From NCBI GenBank assembly GCA_905236815.1, contig CAJOPE010000026.1, forward strand, positions 26,403-90,402: a DNA stretch of 64,000 bases, read 5' to 3'. The position numbers and the translations under genes were made by a program. Origin of the DNA: an uncultured Prevotella sp. (GTDB lineage: Bacteria; Bacteroidota; Bacteroidia; Bacteroidales; Bacteroidaceae). The notes beneath the pieces were generated by a model. That model searched no databases. It worked only from the letters and a program-made list of their open reading frames with translations, and was not told the DNA's origin. This document shows positions 7,982 through 16,467 of this stretch, one piece after another; within the stretch, counting starts at the first letter, position 1, and each line of letters starts with the position of its first letter.

Positions 7982-9934
7982 TTACAAAGTACTATATTCG
8001 TCGGAGTAGCGAAGATTCTGATGTTCAAAGGTTTCAGAATAATCGAGTTCAATATCCTTGATATTCCCCATTTCATCGAATACAGGTTTCATCCAAGGAT
8101 TAATAAAGCCTTTGTAAGGAGCGATGTTCAATTTCTCGTATCTGTCAAGAATTTCCTTATGAAGATCAGGTTGGATCTTAACAGCATATTTTTCAACGAG
8201 GTTGCGTGCTGCCTCAAAATCACCTTCACTCTTTATACGCTGGATTTCAGCTAATTCCTTGCCAAATACCTTGCGAAGTTGATCGTAGTTGTTTATCTTT
8301 ACAAAGTGTTTATTATCCCGTTCTATAATCTCTACAGCCTCTCCTGCAAGGTCGAGTGCCCACCATGAAATCAGAGCACGATTACGCATATGTGCCTCCT
8401 CGATATTATCTCCTAGTTTTATGCGCATGGTTTGGGTGAGCAGACCATTCATCAAATAGCTGTAATATTGTGCCTTATATGCATCATCGTTTGGTAAAAG
8501 TCCTAACTCTACCAACTTTGGGTCTGCCATATAGTACAAGCCAAAAAGATCGGCTCTCGCCTCTTCTATCGTATTGCCATAAGCCTTAAGAGCGTCAGGA
8601 TCGGTACCAGGAAGTAATTGTCCACTTCCATGTCCAAGACATTCATGCAAATCAGTATGCAGATCATCGGTTTTGTCACCATACGCATTAATAAGGTCCA
8701 ATGTTTCTTTATCAATGACGAATTCATCGCGAAAACCATTTCCTTGTGCAGCCTTATCGTATGCTTCGGTCAAGTTGCCAATGGTGACACTCTTGCTGCC
8801 ATGTTTCTGGCGAATCCAGTTAGCGTTAGGAAGGTTGATACCAATAGCCGAAGCAGGATATTCGTCACCAGCCAGCATAGCGGCACAAATAACATTGGCG
8901 ATAACGCCTTTTACTTTCGGCTTGCGGAATTTTGGGTCAACAGGTGAATGATCTTCAAACCATTGAGCATTTTCGCTAACAGTACGAGTTCGTTTAGTAG
9001 CTTCTTCGTCCTTGAATTCCACAATGCCTTCCCATGTGCCTTTCATGCCTAATGGGTCGCCATAAACTTCAATAAATCCATTGATGAAATCAATCATTCC
9101 ATCGTTTTGATTTACCCATTCAATAGAATATTGGTCGAATACCTTTAAGTCGCCTGTACGATAGTACTTTATTAAAAGTTCAATTACCTTTTCCTGCTGC
9201 TCATTCTCCACATACTTAAGGGATTCTTTCAGCCAATGAACAATGAGCTTGATAGCCTCGCTATAGAGACCATCCTCTTTCCATACCAATTCAGTGAGTT
9301 GGTCTCCCCTTTTGATAAGTTTAGAATTCAAGCCATACGAGATAGGTTCCTCGCTATTGCCCTCTTCCTTCATTTTATCATAGAAGGCTTCCACTTCATC
9401 TTGACTAACCCCTTCATAGAAATTACATGCAGAAGTCTTAACCAGATCCTCGCCATCTGCTTGATTTACACGCTTTGGCAATACCATAGGATCGAAGATA
9501 ACCTCCACGAGCTTATTAATGAAATCTTCCTTGCTTTCTCCTTTTCTTATTGGAAGTTTTGCAATAGGAATTTCATTTATCTGAGTACGGAAAAACTCTT
9601 CGGAAAATTCAGGTTTGAATTTCTCGCAACCATAATGATGGTGAATACCACTAGAGAACCAGGTTCTCTTTAAATAGACTTCAAGGGCCTCGAAATCTTT
9701 ATTATTTCGCGACCCTTGATAGTTAGTGAAAATCGCCTCTAAAGTCTTTCTTAAACAAAGATTGTATTTTCCTTGCTGATCGAAGGTAATGTCTCTTCCA
9801 AAGAGAACGGATTTCGAAAGACAATAGATAAACGCTTTCTGACTACATGTCAATTTTTCAAAACCATTCAGACGATAGCGCAACATTTGAATATCTGCAA
9901 ATCTTTCGTCTGAATAGTTGAATTCATTTTGCAT
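7982..9934 (-). CDS. Dipeptidyl peptidase III-like metallopeptidase (M49)
   Basis: A 650-residue zinc peptidase that in this family removes dipeptides from the N-terminus of oligopeptides. The diagnostic HExxGH motif is present as HECLGH at about residues 429-434, with the second zinc-site segment EEARAD about 25 residues later. No signal peptide is seen, so it is probably cytoplasmic. Members of this group in Bacteroidetes are sometimes labelled dihydrofolate reductase, which the zinc motif does not support. The gene starts 8 bp after the AraC-type regulator, so the two are almost certainly co-transcribed. Confidence 0.88.
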   Translation of the reverse strand: MQNEFNYSDERFADIQMLRYRLNGFEKLTCSQKAFIYCLSKSVLFGRDITFDQQGKYNLCLRKTLEAIFTNYQGSRNNKDFEALEVYLKRTWFSSGIHHHYGCEKFKPEFSEEFFRTQINEIPIAKLPIRKGESKEDFINKLVEVIFDPMVLPKRVNQADGEDLVKTSACNFYEGVSQDEVEAFYDKMKEEGNSEEPISYGLNSKLIKRGDQLTELVWKEDGLYSEAIKLIVHWLKESLKYVENEQQEKVIELLIKYYRTGDLKVFDQYSIEWVNQNDGMIDFINGFIEVYGDPLGMKGTWEGIVEFKDEEATKRTRTVSENAQWFEDHSPVDPKFRKPKVKGVIANVICAAMLAGDEYPASAIGINLPNANWIRQKHGSKSVTIGNLTEAYDKAAQGNGFRDEFVIDKETLDLINAYGDKTDDLHTDLHECLGHGSGQLLPGTDPDALKAYGNTIEEARADLFGLYYMADPKLVELGLLPNDDAYKAQYYSYLMNGLLTQTMRIKLGDNIEEAHMRNRALISWWALDLAGEAVEIIERDNKHFVKINNYDQLRKVFGKELAEIQRIKSEGDFEAARNLVEKYAVKIQPDLHKEILDRYEKLNIAPYKGFINPWMKPVFDEMGNIKDIELDYSETFEHQNLRYSDEYSTL

Positions 9935-9942
9935 AGGTTCTT

Positions 9943-10419
9943 TTACTCTTTTTCTGTTTTTGGTTTACGGCCACGCTTTTTAGGACGTTCACCTATAGCT
10001 GGGTGAAGCTCAATGTTACGAAGCTTGTAATCGCGTGGAGTAATTCCATTAAACTTATAGAATGAAGCATAAAAACTCTGTCTATTTGCGAATCCTACCA
10101 TATCGGAAATATCCTCCATGTTCAGATCTTGATAACGTCTGTCGCAAAGCAGTGTCATTGCTTCTTCGATTCTATACTTGTTAACAAACGAAGTGTAATT
10201 CATGTGAAATTTCACATTTACAACAGCGGATATGTAACGAGTATTCGTTCCAAGATCCTCAGCAAGTTTTTTTGCTGAATAATCTTTGTCCTTATATCGC
10301 TTTTCAATGAGAATAATCTTCAGGATTTTCTCCTTCAGCTCATCCATAAGCTTAGGACTTACGAGACTCCTGTAAGCAGCCTTTTTTTCCTTTTTCTCTG
10401 TAATATTATACTTTGCCAT
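9943..10419 (-). CDS. AraC-family transcriptional regulator with AT-hook-like tail
   Basis: A 158-residue protein with two helix-turn-helix units of the AraC type: the first around SAKKLAEDLGTNTRYIS, the second around MEDISDMVGFANRQSFYASF, closing with the typical FNGITPRDYK. There is no sugar-binding or receiver domain, only a short charged N-terminus. The C-terminus ends KKRGRKPKTEKE, similar to an AT-hook. It heads an operon with the dipeptidyl peptidase and AlkD-like genes. A TATATTTG box at 10456-10463 is its likely promoter. The regulated genes are unknown; autoregulation is possible. Confidence 0.85.
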   Translation of the reverse strand: MAKYNITEKKEKKAAYRSLVSPKLMDELKEKILKIILIEKRYKDKDYSAKKLAEDLGTNTRYISAVVNVKFHMNYTSFVNKYRIEEAMTLLCDRRYQDLNMEDISDMVGFANRQSFYASFYKFNGITPRDYKLRNIELHPAIGERPKKRGRKPKTEKE

Positions 10420-10455
10420 AGTCCTTAATGTTTAAGTTTTTACCTTCTTTCGTTG

Positions 10456-10463
10456 CAAATATA
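10456..10463 (-). promoter_or_regulatory. -7 box of the AraC-dpp3-alkD operon
   Basis: TATATTTG on the minus strand, followed by GC, about 37 nt before the regulator's start codon. It lies back to back with the recQ promoter 55 bp away. Confidence 0.6.
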
Positions 10464-10517
10464 TAAACTTTATTTGAAATAATCAAGTTATTTTGGTAAA
10501 AAATACTAAAAAAGAAG

Positions 10518-10525
10518 TAACTTTG
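10518..10525 (+). promoter_or_regulatory. -7 box of recQ
   Basis: TAACTTTG followed by C, with TTTG about 22 nt upstream. The recQ ATG is only 18 nt beyond the box, so the 5' untranslated region is roughly 10-14 nt. Confidence 0.6.
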
Positions 10526-10542
10526 CGGGAAAATTCAATGTG

Positions 10543-12357
10543 ATGAGTCCTAAAGAATTATTAAAGCAATATTTCGGATATGAAAATTTCCGTCCAAATC
10601 AGGAGGAAATTATTAACGATGTAATGAATGGTAAGGATTGTTTGGTACTCATGCCAACGGGCGGTGGAAAGAGTATGTGTTATCAAATTCCAGCACTCGC
10701 CATGTCAGGTACGGCAGTCATTGTATCTCCCTTGATTAGCTTGATGCACGACCAGGTAGAGAGCCTAAAGGCTAATGGTATTCCTGCTGAAGCTCTTAAT
10801 AGTGGAAATGATGAAAATGATGAGGTTATCATTCGAAGAAGATGTATGTCGGGTGATCTCAAACTAATTTATGTTTCACCTGAAAAATTGTTGAGTGAAA
10901 TCCCTTTTTTGTTTAGTAATATTAAGGTAAGTTTTTTTGCAATTGACGAGGCACATTGCATTAGTCAATGGGGACATGATTTCCGTCCAGAGTATTCACA
11001 ACTTGGATTGTTGCATGAAAAATTTCAAAATGTCCCAGTTATCGCTCTTACGGCTACAGCAGACAAAATCACGCGCGAGGATATAGTTAGTCAGCTTCAT
11101 TTGAATGGAAAAACTTATATCAGTTCTTTCGACAGACCTAATCTTTCGTTGAAGGTAATTCGAAATTATAAGAAGCCTGACAAAATTCGTTACATTTCCA
11201 ATTATATTTTTAATCATCCTGGCAATGCAGGAGTTGTTTATTGCCTTTCACGAAAGAACACGGAAACAGTAGCAGAGGATCTTCGTAAGAGGGGCATCAA
11301 TGCCGCTGCTTATCACGCTGGTTTAAGTAATACAGAAAGAGCATCCGTTCAGGAACGTTTTAAAATGGACCAAATACAGGTGGTTTGCGCTACAATTGCT
11401 TTTGGTATGGGTATTGACAAGAGCAATGTTAGGTTTGTTTTCCATTATAATATGCCTAAATCTATAGAGAGCTTTTATCAGGAAATTGGCCGAGCTGGCC
11501 GAGATGGTGCTCCTGCAGATACGGTACTCTTCTACTCTATCGCTGATATTATACAGCTACAGAAATTTGCCGAGGACAGTGGACAGAAGGATGTGAATAT
11601 GGAAAAACTTCGACGGATGCAAGAATATGCTGAAAGTCGTGTGTGTAGGCGACGTATATTGTTGAATTATTTCGGAGAAACTTCGGATATGCATTGCGAC
11701 AATTGCGACGTTTGTAAGAATCCTCCTAAGACTTTTGATGGTACAATAATCGTACAAAAAGCATTGAGCGCTATTGTTCGTGCCAATGAGAAAATCCATG
11801 TTGGAACTACGATCGAAATACTTAGAGGAATGACCTCATCGACAGTACTCCATAATGGCTACGACCAATTGAAGACTTTTGGTGCGGGCAAGGATGTTGC
11901 CGTGAAGGATTGGCAAGATTATATGCTGCAAATGCTTCAGATGGGTTTCTTTGAGGTTGCTTATAATCAGAATAATGCCATTCATGTAACTCCTTTAGGT
12001 TGGGAAGTTTTGAAGGGACAGAGAACAGTTGATCTTGTTGAAATCGATAGAAGTCAGCAAGAAGAAAAACCAGTACGTCGGTCAAGAAGGTCTGCTATCC
12101 CTGAGGCTCGTCTTGCCAATGTTGCTGTTATGGCAGGTAATGAAGACGCTAACCTTTTTGAGCGTCTAAGAAAATTGCGTATGCGTCTAGCAAACGAACA
12201 AGGCTTCCCTGCTTATATAGTATTATCCGACAAAGTTTTGCATTCTCTTGCAACCATCCGTCCCCATACTATCGATGAATTCGGCGAAATTCCTGGTATT
12301 GGAGAATTTAAGAAGCAAAAATATGGAAAAATATTCGTTGATGAGATAAATAAATAG
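10543..12357 (+). CDS. recQ: ATP-dependent DNA helicase RecQ
   Basis: A 3'-5' DNA helicase of recombination and repair. From the ATG at 10543 it has 604 aa, like E. coli RecQ. Helicase motif I is TGGGKS (39-44) and motif II is DEAH (135-138). The zinc-binding cysteines are at 368, 385, 388 and 391 (CDNCDVC). A winged-helix domain follows, and an HRDC domain occupies about 525-604. The ORF track begins at a GTG one codon earlier; the ATG is preferred. A promoter box 18 nt before the start means a very short leader. kdsB follows with its own promoter immediately after the recQ stop. Confidence 0.96.
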   Translation: MSPKELLKQYFGYENFRPNQEEIINDVMNGKDCLVLMPTGGGKSMCYQIPALAMSGTAVIVSPLISLMHDQVESLKANGIPAEALNSGNDENDEVIIRRRCMSGDLKLIYVSPEKLLSEIPFLFSNIKVSFFAIDEAHCISQWGHDFRPEYSQLGLLHEKFQNVPVIALTATADKITREDIVSQLHLNGKTYISSFDRPNLSLKVIRNYKKPDKIRYISNYIFNHPGNAGVVYCLSRKNTETVAEDLRKRGINAAAYHAGLSNTERASVQERFKMDQIQVVCATIAFGMGIDKSNVRFVFHYNMPKSIESFYQEIGRAGRDGAPADTVLFYSIADIIQLQKFAEDSGQKDVNMEKLRRMQEYAESRVCRRRILLNYFGETSDMHCDNCDVCKNPPKTFDGTIIVQKALSAIVRANEKIHVGTTIEILRGMTSSTVLHNGYDQLKTFGAGKDVAVKDWQDYMLQMLQMGFFEVAYNQNNAIHVTPLGWEVLKGQRTVDLVEIDRSQQEEKPVRRSRRSAIPEARLANVAVMAGNEDANLFERLRKLRMRLANEQGFPAYIVLSDKVLHSLATIRPHTIDEFGEIPGIGEFKKQKYGKIFVDEINK

Positions 12358-12365
12358 TAATTTTG
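12358..12365 (+). promoter_or_regulatory. -7 box of kdsB-tilS
   Basis: TAATTTTG followed by CA begins one base after the recQ stop codon. It gives a leader of about 15 nt for kdsB. Confidence 0.55.
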
Positions 12366-12384
12366 CACAAAACCATTTTTGAAT

Positions 12385-13125
12385 ATGAAATTTATTGGAA
12401 TTATACCAGCAAGATATGCTTCTACTCGCTTTCCAGGCAAACCATTGGCTATGCTTGGTGGGAAGCCAGTCATTCAGAGAGTTTATGAACAAGTAGCTAG
12501 TGTTTTGGAAGCAGCCTATGTTGCTACCGACGATGAACGCATATATAATAAGGTAAAGGAATTCGGCGGAAATGTCGTCATGACACGTAATGATCACAAA
12601 AGTGGAACTGATCGCATTGAAGAAGCGATAGAGAAAATTGGTGGTGATTGGGATGTTATTGTAAATATTCAAGGCGATGAGCCTTTTATCCAGAAATCGC
12701 AGATAGAAACGGTATGTCACTGTTTCGATGATCCTTCTACTCAGATAGCAACACTTGGTAAACCATTTACGGAGATGGATGCTGTGAAAAATCAGAATTC
12801 ACCGAAAATTGTACTTGACAACAATAATTTTGCGATGTATTTCAGTCGCAGCGTAATTCCATTTGTGAGGAATGTTGATGAGTCAGAATGGCTTACAAAA
12901 TATCCATTCCTAAAACATTTGGGTATTTATGCTTATCGCAAGGAAGTTCTTGCTAAGGTAACTAAACTTCCTCAAAGTAGTTTGGAAATTGCAGAAAGCC
13001 TTGAACAACTTCGTTGGTTACAGAATGGTTATAAGATAAAAGTAGGCTTCACCAATGTCGAAACTGTAGGTATTGATACACCTGAGGATTTGCAAAGAGC
13101 AGAGGAATTTTTACAGAATGAATAA
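12385..13125 (+). CDS. kdsB: 3-deoxy-manno-octulosonate cytidylyltransferase (CMP-Kdo synthetase)
   Basis: Activates Kdo with CTP to give CMP-Kdo for the inner core of lipopolysaccharide in the cytoplasm. The N-terminal signature PARYASTRFPGKPLA and the later NIQGDEPF are those of the family. Length is 246 aa from the ATG at 12385; the tracked start is a TTG two codons upstream, which is disfavoured. The 3' end overlaps the tilS start by 8 bp, so the two genes are translationally linked. Confidence 0.96.
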   Translation: MKFIGIIPARYASTRFPGKPLAMLGGKPVIQRVYEQVASVLEAAYVATDDERIYNKVKEFGGNVVMTRNDHKSGTDRIEEAIEKIGGDWDVIVNIQGDEPFIQKSQIETVCHCFDDPSTQIATLGKPFTEMDAVKNQNSPKIVLDNNNFAMYFSRSVIPFVRNVDESEWLTKYPFLKHLGIYAYRKEVLAKVTKLPQSSLEIAESLEQLRWLQNGYKIKVGFTNVETVGIDTPEDLQRAEEFLQNE

Positions 13126-14497
13126 AATTGAAGAATTCATCGAGCAACAGCATTTGCTTGATAGAACAAAGAAATATATTGTAGCGCTATCAGGAGGAGC
13201 TGATAGCGTTACTCTTTTATTGTGCCTTCATCGTTTGAACTATCAGATTGAGGCTGCACATTGCAATTTCCACTTACGTGGCGAAGAGTCTAATCGCGAT
13301 GAAATCTTTTGTGAAGATCTCTGTAAACGTGAATCTATCCCGTTTCATCGTGTTCACTTTGACACTAAGACTTATGCAGAGCTTCGTCATATAAGTATAG
13401 AGATGGCTGCTCGCAACCTACGTTACCAATATTTCGAACAGTTGCGAAAGGATATTGAAGCTGATGGTATTTGCGTTGCTCATCATCAGGACGATAATGT
13501 TGAGACGATTCTCTTGAATCTTGTTCGTGGAACAGGTATCAAGGGATTAACAGGAATGGCTCAAAGAAATGGTAACATAATCAGACCAATGCTGGGTATA
13601 ACTCGTTTGGAAATAGAAGATTATCTAAAATCGAATAAACAAGATTATATTACAGACAGCAGTAATTTAGTTGATGATGTGAAGCGCAATCAAATTCGTT
13701 TAGACATACTTCCTCTTTTGGAGAAGATGAACCCGGGTGTTAAAGAAAACATTGCAATGACTGCCCGCCATCTTTCTGAAGCTTCAAAAATTATCAACAA
13801 TAGTTTGGATAGTTATTGGAAGAGAAAGACCGAGATTATCACTTTCCTCAGCAATGAGAATGCTCCAGGCAATGTAGATGAACTAGAAACAAGTGCTTCT
13901 ATTGGTATCTCGACAATTAAGGACTATGCTAGTCCTGAATACCTTCTTTTCACAATTTTGGAAAAATATGATTTCAACGGAAAGCAGGTTCAACAAATTT
14001 ACGATTCTATCGACAATGCTCAAGGAAAGTTATGGACATCACCTACCCATGAGCTGATTATTGATCGTGGATATTTGCAAATCCAACGAGTGAAATCAAA
14101 GAAAATCTTAGAAAAACGAATTCCGGAAGAAGGCAACTATGTACTGAATGACCAACTGAAGTTAAAAGTATATATCGATGAAATCGATGATACTTTTAAA
14201 ATTAGTAAAGAAGTTCATCGCGTTACCCTTGATGCAGCTAAAGTAAAATTCCCGATAATAGTCAGAACCATTAAAAATGGCGATAAATTCACTCCTTTTG
14301 GAATGAAAGGCAGTAAACTAGTAAGCGATTATCTTACTGACATCAAGAAGAATGTCTTTGAGAAAAGAAAGCAGTTGGTTGTGGAAGATGCTGAAGGAAA
14401 AATTATCTGGCTCGTAAATGAAAGAACCGATGAAAGGGTGAAAATCACCAATTCATCGGCTCAGGCGCTTATTCTACATATAATACCAAACCTTTAA
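13118..14497 (+). CDS. tilS: tRNA(Ile)-lysidine synthetase
   Basis: Converts C34 of tRNA-Ile(CAU) to lysidine so that it reads AUA codons; ATP-dependent. The PP-loop SGGADS is near residue 25, followed by the family-typical HCNFHLRGEES and HHQDDNVET. From the ATG at 13118 the protein has 459 aa; the track start 45 bp upstream lies inside kdsB. The N-terminal catalytic domain is joined to the C-terminal TilS substrate-binding domains. Its last 29 bp overlap the end of the convergent rRNA methyltransferase gene. Confidence 0.95.
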   Translation: MNKIEEFIEQQHLLDRTKKYIVALSGGADSVTLLLCLHRLNYQIEAAHCNFHLRGEESNRDEIFCEDLCKRESIPFHRVHFDTKTYAELRHISIEMAARNLRYQYFEQLRKDIEADGICVAHHQDDNVETILLNLVRGTGIKGLTGMAQRNGNIIRPMLGITRLEIEDYLKSNKQDYITDSSNLVDDVKRNQIRLDILPLLEKMNPGVKENIAMTARHLSEASKIINNSLDSYWKRKTEIITFLSNENAPGNVDELETSASIGISTIKDYASPEYLLFTILEKYDFNGKQVQQIYDSIDNAQGKLWTSPTHELIIDRGYLQIQRVKSKKILEKRIPEEGNYVLNDQLKLKVYIDEIDDTFKISKEVHRVTLDAAKVKFPIIVRTIKNGDKFTPFGMKGSKLVSDYLTDIKKNVFEKRKQLVVEDAEGKIIWLVNERTDERVKITNSSAQALILHIIPNL

Positions 14498-15650
14498 GAT
14501 ACTCTCCTTCTGGATGGTAGATGTTTATCGGATGATCGGCAGGCTGATGTAGCTGATGCAGAATTCTTACACGGCGTTTTGCCTGTGCTGCAGCTGTGAA
14601 GACAGCCTGTCGGAATTGATCTTTGTTTACAGCTTGTGAACAACTGAATGTAAACAAAATACCTCCGTGTTTAATACGGCTTAATCCCTTTAAGTTCAAA
14701 CGGGTATATCCTTTCAAGGCATTGCGTAGGGCACTGCGGTGTTTTGCGAATGCAGGAGGGTCAAGAATGATAAGATCATATTTATCATCGTGCTCATCCA
14801 AATACTTAAATGCATCCTCGCAGAATTCTCCATGACGAGAATCACCTGGGAAATTCATTTCAATATTTTGGTTTGTAAGTTCAATAGCCTTTGCAGAACT
14901 ATCAACACTATGTACCTCCTTGGCACCACCTCTCATTGCGTAAACCGAGAAACCACCTGTATAGCAGAACATATTAAGAACACTCTTTCCCTTAGAATAC
15001 TGTTCCAGTAATTTTCTGTTTTCACGCTGATCAACAAAGAAACCTGTTTTCTGGCCCTTTAGCCAATCTATGTGGAACTTTAAGCCATTCTCGACAGCAA
15101 CATCATCGGCATTCCCACCATACATAAATCCATTCTCCTGACCAAGATCAGCCTTGAATGGTAAAGTCGTCTCACTCTTATAGTATACATTCTTAATGCG
15201 ATCGCCCATTACCTCAACAAGTGCTTTAGAAACGGCCTCGCGATTTACATGCATTCCTACAGAATGTGCCTGCATAACAGCTGTGTCGCCATAGCAATCA
15301 ATGACCAAACCAGGAAGATTATCACCCTCACCATGTACAAGTCGGAAAGTGTTATTCTCGGGATTGTCAGCAATACCAATAGCCAAACGCATCTGAAGAG
15401 CTACTTCCAAACGAGACTTCCAAAAATCATTGTTGATTTCGATGTCCTCAAAGGAGAGAACTCTTACGGCAATACTTCCTATCTGGAAATGGCCAACAGC
15501 AATAAAGTCATTGCTGTTAGTGAATACCTTAACAATATCACCCTCCTCAATGCCCTCATCCATACGGTTGATAGCACCACTGAATATCCAAGGATGAAAA
15601 CGCTTAAGGGATTCTTCCTTTCCTCTTTTTAAATATATAGACTTATACAT
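14469..15650 (-). CDS. RlmI-like 23S rRNA (cytosine-C5) methyltransferase
   Basis: A class I SAM-dependent methyltransferase of 393 aa. It has an N-terminal PUA-like domain (KRGKEESLKRFHPWIFSGAI), a Rossmann fold with NMFCYTGGFS as motif I, and LDPPAF, the catalytic motif IV. This order is that of RlmI, which makes m5C1962 in 23S rRNA. It starts 6 bp after the stop of the RNase D-like exonuclease gene, so they form an operon. Its 3' end overlaps tilS on the opposite strand by 29 bp. Confidence 0.88.
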   Translation of the reverse strand: MYKSIYLKRGKEESLKRFHPWIFSGAINRMDEGIEEGDIVKVFTNSNDFIAVGHFQIGSIAVRVLSFEDIEINNDFWKSRLEVALQMRLAIGIADNPENNTFRLVHGEGDNLPGLVIDCYGDTAVMQAHSVGMHVNREAVSKALVEVMGDRIKNVYYKSETTLPFKADLGQENGFMYGGNADDVAVENGLKFHIDWLKGQKTGFFVDQRENRKLLEQYSKGKSVLNMFCYTGGFSVYAMRGGAKEVHSVDSSAKAIELTNQNIEMNFPGDSRHGEFCEDAFKYLDEHDDKYDLIILDPPAFAKHRSALRNALKGYTRLNLKGLSRIKHGGILFTFSCSQAVNKDQFRQAVFTAAAQAKRRVRILHQLHQPADHPINIYHPEGEYLKGLVLYVE

Positions 15651-15656
15651 AATATT

Positions 15657-16337
15657 CTAATCTTCAATTTCTGGTGTTTGTGCAACTTCCTCAGCCACTT
15701 CTACTACCTTAGGCTCTGGTTCAGGAACTTTGATTAAGTCAAAATCCTTGGTTGAAACTAAACGAATCATCTCCTCATATAAATTAATACAAGTCCAAGC
15801 GTCTGTAGCAGCATATAGTTTCTGACTATCCTTGAGGATATCCGTTTCCCAATTGCTTAGTCGCTGAGTCTTGCTGATTTTCTGTCCAAAGAGATTTGCA
15901 TAAAGTTTCTGTAGGCTCATATCCTCGATACCCACTTTTGGTGCCACATCCTGAAGTTCTATGAAATTACCAGGAATAAAACTTGCACGCTCGTGGAGCA
16001 TATGAATATCATCATGCCAGGAAAGTCCTACTTTTGGAACATTCCTGTCTTCGAGTAAACGTATGATAGCTGGGGTCATACCTGTAAGGTGCAACCTAAA
16101 TAAGAAACAAGTGTCGTGTGTACTAACCTGAAGAAGGCAAACCTTATAGTGCTTGCCTTTATGGAAAGATGGTCTTGTTTCTGTATCTACCCCTAAAATG
16201 CTTTGACTAAGCAGATAATCAACGGCTTTCTCTGTCTCACCTGGAGAGATGATCGTGATGATTCTTCCAGGGAAAGTAACCCGAGGCAAAGCAGCGATAG
16301 CATGCTTATCAAACTTGTTGTATATCGTTTTCTTCAT
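15657..16337 (-). CDS. 3'-5' exonuclease domain protein, RNase D-like
   Basis: A DEDD-family exonuclease of 226 aa, related to RNase D and the Werner exonuclease domain. Exo I is GVDTET, exo II lies around VGLSWHDDI, and exo III around YAATDAWTCINLYEEM. The HRDC domains of true RNase D are absent, so it is a single-domain version; the tail is acidic with valine. The ATG at 16337 is used. The tracked start 12 bp upstream is a TTG that overlaps the promoter box itself and could not be in the mRNA. It precedes the rRNA methyltransferase gene by 6 bp, hinting at a shared RNA-processing theme. Confidence 0.87.
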   Translation of the reverse strand: MKKTIYNKFDKHAIAALPRVTFPGRIITIISPGETEKAVDYLLSQSILGVDTETRPSFHKGKHYKVCLLQVSTHDTCFLFRLHLTGMTPAIIRLLEDRNVPKVGLSWHDDIHMLHERASFIPGNFIELQDVAPKVGIEDMSLQKLYANLFGQKISKTQRLSNWETDILKDSQKLYAATDAWTCINLYEEMIRLVSTKDFDLIKVPEPEPKVVEVAEEVAQTPEIED

Positions 16338-16346
16338 TACCGTTTG

Positions 16347-16354
16347 CAAAATTA
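16347..16354 (-). promoter_or_regulatory. -7 box of the exonuclease gene
   Basis: TAATTTTG on the minus strand, followed by CA. The start ATG is only 9 nt further, so the mRNA would have almost no leader. Confidence 0.6.
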
Positions 16355-16398
16355 GAAAAAAAATACCGAATAATTGGTTACTTTTGAAAGATTTTCGC

Positions 16399-16406
16399 TA
16401 ATTTTG
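16399..16406 (+). promoter_or_regulatory. -7 box of ftsK
   Basis: TAATTTTG followed by CAC, about 60 nt before the ftsK ATG. It is divergent from the exonuclease promoter. Confidence 0.6.
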
Positions 16407-16467
16407 CACAAAATAGAAAAAAAAGAGGGTTATGAACACGGCCCGAACAAATTAAACGCATCTAAAA

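Noticed and set aside
7982-9934. Annotation as dihydrofolate reductase
   Set aside because: The protein is 650 aa with a HECLGH zinc motif, typical of peptidase M49, and lacks DHFR features.
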